DNA of 64,000 bases, taken from NCBI RefSeq assembly GCF_010470675.1, contig NZ_VOIQ01000004.1, positions 234,886 to 298,885 of the forward strand, given 5' to 3'. Under the pieces are notes generated by a model. It did not search any database and was not told the origin of the DNA. It worked only from the letters and a program-made list of their open reading frames with translations. This document shows positions 57,386 through 64,000 of this stretch, piece by piece. The position numbers were made by a program, and so were the translations under genes. The number at the start of each line of letters is the position of its first letter. The stretch's first letter is position 1. The stretch comes from Desulfovibrio sp. JC010. GTDB lineage: Bacteria > Desulfobacterota > Desulfovibrionia > Desulfovibrionales > Desulfovibrionaceae.

Positions 57386-58573
57386 ATGACCGAAGCCAAA
57401 GAACAATTGCTCACCGAACATAAGATCAATGTTCTGCTGATAGATGACCAGCCCATGGTGGGCGAGGCCGTGCGGCGTATGCTGGAAGGCGAAGAGGACA
57501 TTGATTTCCATTTTGTGAGCGACCCGACCAAGGCCATCCCTACTGCTGAGGAATTGCAGCCCACGGTAATCCTGCAGGACCTTGTCATGCCCGATATCGA
57601 CGGCATGACCATGGTCAAATTCATGCGCGTCAATTCCAAACTCAAGGATATTCCCCTGATCGTTCTTTCCACCAAGGAAGAAGCCACCACCAAGGCTGAA
57701 GCCTTTGCCAACGGGGCCAATGATTATCTGGTCAAGCTTCCCGACCGTATCGAACTGCTGGCCCGTATCCGCTACCACTCCAAGGGTTACATCAACCTGT
57801 TGCAGAGAAACGAAGCCTACGAGCAGCTGCGTGAAAGCCGGGATGAAATGCGTAAGGAGCTGGCTGTCGCCGCCGACTACGTTACTTCGCTTTTGCCTGA
57901 TCCGGTTAAGGAAGGGGATATTCAGGCCGACTGGCGGTTCATTCCTTCGGCCTCGCTGGGCGGGGACTCTTTCGGTTATCACTGGCTGGATGACGACCAT
58001 TTTGCCATGTACCTGCTGGATGTCTGCGATCACGGGGTCGGATCGGCCCTGCTTTCGGTTTCAGCCATGAACGTGCTCCGCTCCCAGACCCTGCCGGATA
58101 CGGATTTCCTCAAGCCGGATGAAGTGCTGGTAGCCCTGAACGATTCTTTCCAGATGGACCAGCAGAACAACCTCTATTTCACCATGTGGTACGGGGTTTA
58201 CCGCAAATCCGACCGCACCCTGACCTTTTCCAGCGGCGGCCATCCTCCGGCTCTGCTGCTTTCCGGCGGCGAAGTGCAGCAGTTGCGCACTCCGGGAATG
58301 ATTGTGGGCGGCATGCCGGATATGACTTACACAAGTGACTCCGTTACCGTGAATCCGGGAGCACGTTTCTTTCTCTACAGCGACGGGGTATACGAGCTTA
58401 AAAAGGTTTCCGACGGCAAGATGTGGGAGTTCGATGAGTTTTCCGGGTTCATGGAGAGCACTGATGGAGAACTTGGAAAACCCATTGACCAGCTCATAAC
58501 CCATACCCGTCAGTTACAGGGGGCCGAGCTCTATGAAGATGATTTTTCCATGGTGGAGTTTGTTTTTGCCTAA
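57386..58573 (+). CDS. WspR-like receiver fused to a PP2C/SpoIIE-type phosphatase
   Basis: 395-residue response regulator placed where WspR stands in Wsp operons. The receiver (1-150) has LLIDDQPMVGEAVRRML, Asp65 in VILQDLVMPDIDGM, STKEE and NDYLVKLPD (Lys117), all closely matching WspR, as does the linker helix RNEAYEQLRESRDEM. In WspR a GGDEF domain follows; here a PP2C/SpoIIE-type serine/threonine phosphatase does, with SLGGDSFG (Asp194), LLDVCDHGVGSALL (Asp212), YSDGVYE (Asp333) and YEDDFSMVEF. The likely output is dephosphorylation of an anti-sigma-factor antagonist. No such antagonist is encoded in the window. Confidence 0.93.
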   Translation: MTEAKEQLLTEHKINVLLIDDQPMVGEAVRRMLEGEEDIDFHFVSDPTKAIPTAEELQPTVILQDLVMPDIDGMTMVKFMRVNSKLKDIPLIVLSTKEEATTKAEAFANGANDYLVKLPDRIELLARIRYHSKGYINLLQRNEAYEQLRESRDEMRKELAVAADYVTSLLPDPVKEGDIQADWRFIPSASLGGDSFGYHWLDDDHFAMYLLDVCDHGVGSALLSVSAMNVLRSQTLPDTDFLKPDEVLVALNDSFQMDQQNNLYFTMWYGVYRKSDRTLTFSSGGHPPALLLSGGEVQQLRTPGMIVGGMPDMTYTSDSVTVNPGARFFLYSDGVYELKKVSDGKMWEFDEFSGFMESTDGELGKPIDQLITHTRQLQGAELYEDDFSMVEFVFA

Positions 58574-58609
58574 GGTTCTGCCATTAATCGGGAATAAAGA
58601 GGACTGAGA

Positions 58610-60424
58610 ATGAGTATCCGTAAACAGTTCATAACCGGGTGTGTGGTTTTCTGTATAGCCTTGACCGTGGCCATTATGTGGCTGGTTTCAGATTATGCCC
58701 GCGAAACCCTCATGGACCAGTATCGGTCCAAGGCCGAAATCATGCTCCACACCATGAAGGCGGTGCGCAAGCATACCGGAGCGGTGATCCGGCCCAAAGC
58801 TACGGAAATACTGCCGGAAAATATGTTTGTCACCGAGTTGCAGTCCACTTCATTTACGGCAAACGGTGTTTTCAGCCGTATTCCCGACCAGTACAGGCAT
58901 GACCTGACTTTTAAGACCGCTTCCACCAAGCCTCGCAACGTTAATAATCTGGCCAGCAATGATGAAGCCCGGATTATTGAAGAACTGGACGCTTTGGCCC
59001 GTAAAGGGAAAAAGCCTTTTATCGGAGAAATCCGTGATATCAACGGCATTGAATCCTTCATTGTTGCCGAGGGTGAGGTCAACAAGCCTTCCTGCATGGT
59101 CTGTCACGGTGATCCCAAAGATGCTCCGCCGTCCATGAAAAGCAGGTATCCGGTCAAGGATGACATGGGCTACTTCCGAAAACCCGGACGCATTGAATGC
59201 GCTATGATTTCGGCCATTCCGCTGGCGGCCATGGATGCTGCCGCCAATCAGGCCATCGGTGCGGTTGTGTTCATGGGATTTATTTTTATTGTGGTCACCC
59301 TCGGCTTCCTGCTCTTCGGCCTCAACCTTATTTTCCGTCCGGTTTCCCAGATTACCGGCATCGCCAAGCATGTTGCCGCCGGTGATCTGAACAGCGGAAC
59401 AGTCTCCATCCGCAAGATGAAAAACCAGGCCGAAGGCAAATTCTTTGCCGGGCGTATTATCCGTCCGGGCAATGAAATCGGTAATCTGGTCACTTCCTTT
59501 GAAACCATGATTTCCGGTCTTTCCGAACTCATCGGCGAGGTCCGTACCTCCGGCGACAACGTCTCAGTGGCCGGGAATAAGATCCGCTCCACAGCGGAAC
59601 ATATTGACGCTGCCGTTAACAGGCAGGCCGCCTCCACCAACGAAGTAACCGCCACCAGCAGGCTGATCAGCAAGACCTCCAAGGATCTGGCGGAGGTGAT
59701 GGAAGATGTGTCCGAGTCCGCCAGTGAATCAGCGCACATGGCCGAAACCCTGCAGAATAATATTGAACGGCGCGAAAAGTCGTTGATCAAACTGGTGGAT
59801 TCCACGGACAGTGTTTCTTCCCGTCTGGCTGCCATCAATGAAAAAGCCAGCAGGATCAACCATATTGTGACCACCATAGCCCGCATAGCGGACCAGACCA
59901 ACCTGCTTTCGCTCAATGCGGCCATTGAGGCGGAAAAGGCCGGACAGTTCGGACAGGGTTTCTCCGTAGTCGCTCGTGAAATGCGCAGGCTGGCCGACCA
60001 GACGGTCATCGCCGCAGAAGATATCGAACTCATGGTCCGTGACATGCAGACTGCGGTCAGCTCCGGGGTCATGGAAATGGAAGCCTTTAATCAGGAAGTG
60101 CGCTCCAGTGTGGACGAAGTGGAACAGATGAGTTCTGATCTTGGGCTTATCGTCGATCAGGTCCGGGTGCTCAAGCCCCGCTTTATCGATGTTTCCCGTT
60201 CCATGGGCGATCAGGCCGACAGTGCCGAACAGATCAGTGATGCCATGGGCGATCTTAGTGATACCGCAGCCGGGACCACGGAATATCTTGAAGAATTCAA
60301 CAGAACTGTGGCGAGTTTGAACTATACCGTACAGAGCCTGACCGGGGCTGTGGACGGATTTCAGTCTGTGGAAGATGATTTCTTCATTTCCAAGGAAGAA
60401 AAGGAACCGGAATCGGACAATTAA
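58610..60424 (+). CDS. Haem-binding methyl-accepting chemotaxis protein
   Basis: 604-residue receptor. TM1 (about 11-27), a periplasmic sensor of the DUF3365/Tll0287 type (about 30-200) with a c-type haem site CMVCHGDP (Cys162, Cys165, His166), TM2 (about 215-245), HAMP, and a signalling domain with ADQTNLLSLNAAIEAEKAG then FGQGFSVVAREMRRLADQT. The haem must be attached after export, so it should sense redox state, oxygen, NO or similar at the periplasmic face. It lies 36 nt after the phosphatase regulator and most likely feeds the same CheA. Confidence 0.92.
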   Translation: MSIRKQFITGCVVFCIALTVAIMWLVSDYARETLMDQYRSKAEIMLHTMKAVRKHTGAVIRPKATEILPENMFVTELQSTSFTANGVFSRIPDQYRHDLTFKTASTKPRNVNNLASNDEARIIEELDALARKGKKPFIGEIRDINGIESFIVAEGEVNKPSCMVCHGDPKDAPPSMKSRYPVKDDMGYFRKPGRIECAMISAIPLAAMDAAANQAIGAVVFMGFIFIVVTLGFLLFGLNLIFRPVSQITGIAKHVAAGDLNSGTVSIRKMKNQAEGKFFAGRIIRPGNEIGNLVTSFETMISGLSELIGEVRTSGDNVSVAGNKIRSTAEHIDAAVNRQAASTNEVTATSRLISKTSKDLAEVMEDVSESASESAHMAETLQNNIERREKSLIKLVDSTDSVSSRLAAINEKASRINHIVTTIARIADQTNLLSLNAAIEAEKAGQFGQGFSVVAREMRRLADQTVIAAEDIELMVRDMQTAVSSGVMEMEAFNQEVRSSVDEVEQMSSDLGLIVDQVRVLKPRFIDVSRSMGDQADSAEQISDAMGDLSDTAAGTTEYLEEFNRTVASLNYTVQSLTGAVDGFQSVEDDFFISKEEKEPESDN

Positions 60425-60494
60425 CAGAGTTGTAACGATGCTGTCTTAATCAGTTCCAATGTTACAGGTAAGGTCCGTGCAAAAGGAGAACATT

Positions 60495-61187
60495 GTGTCA
60501 GTTGAGAAAATACTGGTCGTAGAAGACCATAATGATACTATTGAGTTGCTGAAGTACAACCTGAGCTCTTCCGGTTACGAGGTTGTGACCGCCATGGACG
60601 GCCACAAAGCCCTTGATCAGGCCAGAAACGAACATCCCGATCTGGTGCTGCTGGATCTCATGCTGCCCGGCATTGACGGGCTTGAAGTCTGCCGCAGGCT
60701 GAAACAGGAGGTAGCCACCCAGCATATCCCGGTGATCATGCTTACCGCCAAAGGCGAGGAAGTGGACCGGGTTGTGGGTCTTGAACTGGGCGTTGACGAC
60801 TACATCGTCAAACCGTTCAGCCCCCGTGAGCTGGTACTCAGGGTCAAAGCAGTACTGCGCCGCAGTACTGAAGTGCCTGAGCCGCGCCGTCCCGGTAAAT
60901 GGAACCGTGAAGGTCTTTCCGTTGATTTTGAAGCCCACACCGTGGAATGCGACGGCGATCTCGTGGCTCTGACCGCCACCGAGTTCAAGCTTTTTTCCGA
61001 ATTGCTGCAGCACGAAGGCAAAGTCCGCACCCGTGACCATCTGCTCGATACTGTCTGGGACACCCACTTTGAAGGCTACTCCAGAACTGTGGATACCCAT
61101 ATCCGCAGACTGCGCCAGAAGCTCGGTCCCTACGCTGATTATATCGAGACTGTGCGCGGCGTGGGCTACCGCTTCAAGCATTCGTAA
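60495..61187 (+). CDS. phoB: PhoB/OmpR-family response regulator
   Basis: 230-residue transcription factor: a receiver with Asp54 in VLLDLMLPGIDG, Thr84 and Lys106, then a winged-helix DNA-binding domain (LTATEFKLFSELLQHEGKVRT read in blocks, SRTVDTHIRRLRQKLG, VRGVGYRF). GTG 60495 is chosen because AAGGAG lies 6 nt before it and the frame then begins MSVEKILVVEDH. The PhoR-like kinase is 158 nt downstream. A role in phosphate control is suggested by family likeness only; no pst or pho gene is in the window. Confidence 0.88.
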   Translation: MSVEKILVVEDHNDTIELLKYNLSSSGYEVVTAMDGHKALDQARNEHPDLVLLDLMLPGIDGLEVCRRLKQEVATQHIPVIMLTAKGEEVDRVVGLELGVDDYIVKPFSPRELVLRVKAVLRRSTEVPEPRRPGKWNREGLSVDFEAHTVECDGDLVALTATEFKLFSELLQHEGKVRTRDHLLDTVWDTHFEGYSRTVDTHIRRLRQKLGPYADYIETVRGVGYRFKHS

Positions 61188-61345
61188 ATCCGACCCTATT
61201 TTTTAAGTGAAACAAAGTCGTACCCGTTTTAACGGGGGGCTTTGTTGCGTCCTTAAAGCAATCCTTACCTGATCGTCACCTTCGGGGGCCGGTTTTGTGC
61301 TAAGTTCACAGTGATTTTTATAAACCACTGAACTGATTATTAATT

Positions 61346-62824
61346 ATGAGTAGAGAATTAAAGTTTTCAATCAAGAGTAAGCTCTTCATCGCAGTCTGTG
61401 TCATCGCGGCTATCTGCGTCAGTCTGCCGTTGGCTTTTGCATATCATTTGCTCAAGGCGGATCTGGTTGCGGGGTCACTTCACGGTCCTGAAGAATCAAT
61501 GGATATGATTCTCAAGGTGTTTTTCTGGGCACTTCCTATAGCAATTCTGGTCTGCTACGGGGTTATCCGTTTTGTAACCATGCAGCTTAGCAATTCGGTG
61601 GAATCCATGGTCCGTACCGCCGAGGCGGTTGGACAGGGGAATTATAAGCGTCGGATCAGGACCATGCCGGATAAGGAATTCATCCCCCTTGCCAATTCCA
61701 TTAACTGGATGGCGGAGCGCATTGACGAACACGTCAGCATTATCACCGGGCAGAAGAACAAGATTCAGGCCGTGCTCAACGGTATGTGGGACGGGGTTAT
61801 GGTGCTGGACAACAACTGCCGTATCCAGAGCGTGAACCGGGCCTTGAAAGATATTTTTCCCGGTATCCAGAATGGTGCGGGCCGCACTCCCCTTGAAATT
61901 ATTTCCAGCCCGGACCTCTACGACGGTTGTATGGAAGTGATCTCTCCGGAAGGACCGGAAGCCGCAACTGTACAGATTGTACTGGCCAACGGCCGGGTTT
62001 ACGATGTGAATATCGTCCGGTCCCCGCATACTTCCGAGCCGGGGCAGGGGCCGGGAGCCATTGCTGTTTTTCACGACATCAGTGAAATCAAGCGTCTTGA
62101 GACCGTGCGTCAGGATTTTGTTGCCAATGTCTCCCACGAGCTGCGTACCCCGCTGACTTCAGTCAAAGGATATGCCGAGACTTTGCTTTCCGATCCTCCT
62201 CCGCCGGAATCCATTCAAAAGAATTTTTTGGGTACCATTGAAAAGAATGCCAACCACATGTGCAAGATCGTTGACGATCTGCTCAATCTTTCACGTCTTG
62301 AAAGCGGTCATGAGAAGGTGGAGCTTCTGCCCATTGATCCCTCAGATGCGTTGCGTGAAGCCTGGGAAGCATGTTCCGGGCTTGCGGAGAAAAGAAAGGT
62401 TGATCTCAAGCGCAGCTTTGAAAAAGGCGATTTTACGGTCAAGGCCGATTCCGGGCAGCTCATGCAGTTGTTCAGGAATCTGCTGGAAAACGGCATCAAG
62501 TACGGGCCGGAAGAAAATCCTATCTATGTTGAGCACCATATCGAAGACGACCGTTTGCAGCTTTCAGTAATAGACGAGGGACCGGGTATCCCTGCTGCGG
62601 ACCAGTCGCGCATATTCGAGCGTTTTTATTCTGTGGAAAAATTCCGTCGCAACGAGTTCGGCTCCACCGGGCTGGGCCTCGCCATTTCCCGGCACATAGT
62701 CTCCAATCACGGAGGAGAAATCTCCGTGCAATGTCCGCCTGAAGGCCGCAGACAGGGTACAGCTTTTGTTTTTACCCTGCCTCTTCTGCAAGCTGGTGCG
62801 AAGAGTTTGCCTCCGGCGGCTTAA
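61346..62824 (+). CDS. phoR: PhoR-like sensor histidine kinase
   Basis: 492-residue membrane kinase: TM1 (about 13-34), a short periplasmic loop of about 25 residues, TM2 (about 58-76), HAMP (about 78-130), a PAS domain (about 138-248) and the kinase core with SHELRTPLTSVKGYAETLL (His264), NLLENGIKYGP, DEGPGIP and GSTGLGLAIS. The small loop fits PhoR, which senses through its partners. The last five residues (LPPAA) and the stop codon come from a copy of the dispersed repeat. It pairs with the regulator upstream. Confidence 0.9.
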   Translation: MSRELKFSIKSKLFIAVCVIAAICVSLPLAFAYHLLKADLVAGSLHGPEESMDMILKVFFWALPIAILVCYGVIRFVTMQLSNSVESMVRTAEAVGQGNYKRRIRTMPDKEFIPLANSINWMAERIDEHVSIITGQKNKIQAVLNGMWDGVMVLDNNCRIQSVNRALKDIFPGIQNGAGRTPLEIISSPDLYDGCMEVISPEGPEAATVQIVLANGRVYDVNIVRSPHTSEPGQGPGAIAVFHDISEIKRLETVRQDFVANVSHELRTPLTSVKGYAETLLSDPPPPESIQKNFLGTIEKNANHMCKIVDDLLNLSRLESGHEKVELLPIDPSDALREAWEACSGLAEKRKVDLKRSFEKGDFTVKADSGQLMQLFRNLLENGIKYGPEENPIYVEHHIEDDRLQLSVIDEGPGIPAADQSRIFERFYSVEKFRRNEFGSTGLGLAISRHIVSNHGGEISVQCPPEGRRQGTAFVFTLPLLQAGAKSLPPAA

Positions 62825-62878
62825 ACCCTTTTGCAAAAGGGTTTAAGAATCCCAAAACCTTTTATTTCGGCTTCGCCG
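62809..62878. repeat. Dispersed intergenic repeat, copy i (fullest form)
   Basis: GCCTCCGGCGGC, a palindrome of TTAAACCCTTTTGC and complement, GAATCCCAAAACC, TTTTATTTCGGC and TTCGCC. It overlaps the 3' end of the PhoR-like kinase gene and supplies its TAA. Confidence 0.8.
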
Positions 62879-62898
62879 GGATAATAAGATATATGTTT

Positions 62899-62932
62899 TT
62901 ACGGCTGTCTCATCACAAGGCAGCCGTTTTTA
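62899..62932 (+). terminator. Terminator downstream of the PhoR-like gene
   Basis: ACGGCTG ... CAGCCGT stem followed by TTTTTAA. Confidence 0.75.
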
Positions 62933-63005
62933 ATTGCGACATTATATTGATGACAATGCTTGTGTATAAAGAGTAGATTTTGTTCAAACTTAGCGGAGGT
63001 CCGGT

Positions 63006-63848
63006 TTGAACGAAAAATCAAAGGCGATACTGTTGATGGCCGCCACGGCCCTGATCTGGAGTTCCGGCGGGCTGGCTATCAAGCTGGTGGAATGGAATCC
63101 CATGGCCATCACCGGGGTTCGCAGTGCTCTGGCGGCAATGACGCTGGTGTTTTTGTTCAGAGGACGTTTGAAGTTCGGATTTTCTCTCGTACAACTGGGT
63201 GCTGCCGCAGGCTATGCCGGACTGCTGATCACCAACGTTGCCGCCACCAAGCTGACTACCTCCGCCAATGCCATTCTGCTGGCCTATACCGCCCCGGTCT
63301 ACGTAGCTCTGCTGGCCCCATGGTTTCTCAAGGAGAAAACCAGCCGCAGCGACTGGATTTTTATCGCCGTCACTGTAGGCGGCATGGTTCTTTTCTTTCT
63401 TGATAAGCTTTCCCCCAGCGGACTCTGGGGCAATATCATCGCCGTAGTCACCGGGATGTCCTACGCCGTTTTTACTTTATGCATGAGAGCGCAGAAGTCA
63501 GCCTCCCCGGTGGAATCCGTCATCATGGGGCATGCTTTAACCGCCTTTTGCGGGCTGCCCTTCATGTTCAGCACCATGCCCTCAGCCGAAAGCTGGGTGG
63601 GCTTGATCTATCTCGGAATTTTTCAGCAGGGCATATCCCTTGCCCTTTACACATGGGCCATCAAACGTCTCGGCGCGCTGGAAGCAATCCTGATCATGAC
63701 CCTTGAGCCGATCTTCAACCCCATTCTGGTCGCAGTGGGCTACGGCGAAATCCCCGGCAAATGGGCCATCATCGGCGGGTTGGTGGTCATTGGGTCGGTT
63801 ACGGTGCGGGGTGTGTTGCCAATACTAAAAAAAAATCCCGGAAGCTGA
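63006..63848 (+). CDS. EamA/DMT-family transporter
   Basis: 280-residue inner-membrane transporter of the drug/metabolite superfamily. Two EamA repeats of about five spans each are seen: AATALIWSSGGLAIKLVEW starts the first, GNIIAVVTGMSYAVFTLCMR the second, and ALEAILIMTLEPIFNPILVA is the usual last-but-one helix. The start is TTG with GGAGG 6 nt upstream; no ATG fits. Family members export amino acids or other metabolites, but this one cannot be assigned. It is a single gene with strong terminators downstream. Confidence 0.88.
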   Translation: MNEKSKAILLMAATALIWSSGGLAIKLVEWNPMAITGVRSALAAMTLVFLFRGRLKFGFSLVQLGAAAGYAGLLITNVAATKLTTSANAILLAYTAPVYVALLAPWFLKEKTSRSDWIFIAVTVGGMVLFFLDKLSPSGLWGNIIAVVTGMSYAVFTLCMRAQKSASPVESVIMGHALTAFCGLPFMFSTMPSAESWVGLIYLGIFQQGISLALYTWAIKRLGALEAILIMTLEPIFNPILVAVGYGEIPGKWAIIGGLVVIGSVTVRGVLPILKKNPGS

Positions 63849-63863
63849 TGCTTCCGGGATTTC
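63830..63863 (+). terminator. Terminator overlapping the end of the EamA gene
   Basis: AAAATCCCGGAAGC, loop TGAT, GCTTCCGGGATTT. The left arm includes the last codons of the gene. Confidence 0.8.
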
Positions 63864-63875
63864 AGATTGCTGACT

Positions 63876-63906
63876 AACCCCGCTTTTCTCGGAAAGCGGG
63901 GTTTTA
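63876..63906 (+). terminator. Second terminator downstream of the EamA gene
   Basis: AACCCCGCTTT stem with AAAGCGGGGTTTT. The remaining 94 bp to the edge show no feature. Confidence 0.75.
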
Positions 63907-64000
63907 TTATGCTTTCTTCCGTTCGATTTAATTTGAAAAGCTCAAGTTTGTGCGACCAAAGTCAGATTTGGGATCAGAAGGGAAAATTGTGTTTATTTTG

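Noticed and set aside
60430..60480. Pho-box-like CTGTCTTAATCAGTTCC before the PhoB-type gene
   Set aside because: Only one half resembles the consensus and the 11-bp periodic second half is poor; not enough to call.
61211..61246. Terminator between the PhoB-type and PhoR-type genes
   Set aside because: ACAAAG...CTTTGT with CCCG/CGGG can pair, but mismatches break the stem and no T-run follows.

Overview
The window reads as one contiguous stretch of chromosome from a marine, anaerobic, Desulfovibrio-like sulfate reducer (Maridesulfovibrio type). The pointers are a tungsten aldehyde:ferredoxin oxidoreductase with a multi-cluster ferredoxin, a Rex redox repressor beside a split F0 ATP synthase operon, several Na+-coupled transporters, many two-component and chemosensory proteins, sigma-54 activators and promoters, and a c-type haem chemoreceptor. 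No rRNA, tRNA, CRISPR array, insertion sequence or prophage was recognised. The host name is inference; no marker gene fixes the species.

Layout. 1-5.7 kb: partial aldehyde oxidoreductase and its ferredoxin, fabD, a lone receiver protein, an NSS transporter with its 31-residue small subunit, and a nitroreductase. 5.8-9.0 kb: a hipBA toxin-antitoxin pair with three operators spaced exactly 50 bp apart, a dienelactone hydrolase-like enzyme and a cation efflux protein. 9.4-14.5 kb: SstT, a DNA-repair helicase fused to an exonuclease domain, and a MORN-like lipoprotein. 14.8-25.7 kb: an NtrC-type regulator and kinase, RlpA, an FNR-like regulator, a K+ channel with a separately encoded cyclic-nucleotide domain, a LysM lipoprotein and a LonB-like protease. 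26.1-28.8 kb: atpZ-atpI-atpB-atpE followed by rex, with Rex-box-like operators upstream of both. 28.9-36.5 kb: a sigma-54 activator, a MarR/MFS pair, rsmG, rlmH, a phosphoesterase, 5-formyl-THF cyclo-ligase and pgeF. 36.6-48.6 kb: CheV, two glycosyltransferases, a diguanylate cyclase, an AT-richer three-gene surface-polymer cassette, a queuosine-precursor transporter, dapF and a CII-like regulator behind a sigma-54 promoter. 48.9-60.4 kb: a complete Wsp-type chemosensory operon. 60.5-63.8 kb: a PhoB/PhoR-type pair and an EamA transporter.

The most notable system is the 48.9-58.6 kb operon. Its gene order (receptor, CheW, CheR-TPR, CheW, hybrid CheA, CheB, output regulator) is that of the Pseudomonas Wsp pathway, and the receiver of the last protein closely resembles that of WspR. 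The diguanylate cyclase output of WspR is replaced by a PP2C/SpoIIE-type phosphatase domain. The CheA carries a duplicated Hpt domain whose first copy lacks the phospho-accepting histidine, and a haem-binding receptor is appended downstream.

A modular family of palindromic intergenic repeats is scattered through the window (at least nine places). One copy supplies the stop codon of the PhoR-type kinase and another runs into the apparent 5' end of the helicase gene, which argues for a downstream TTG start there.
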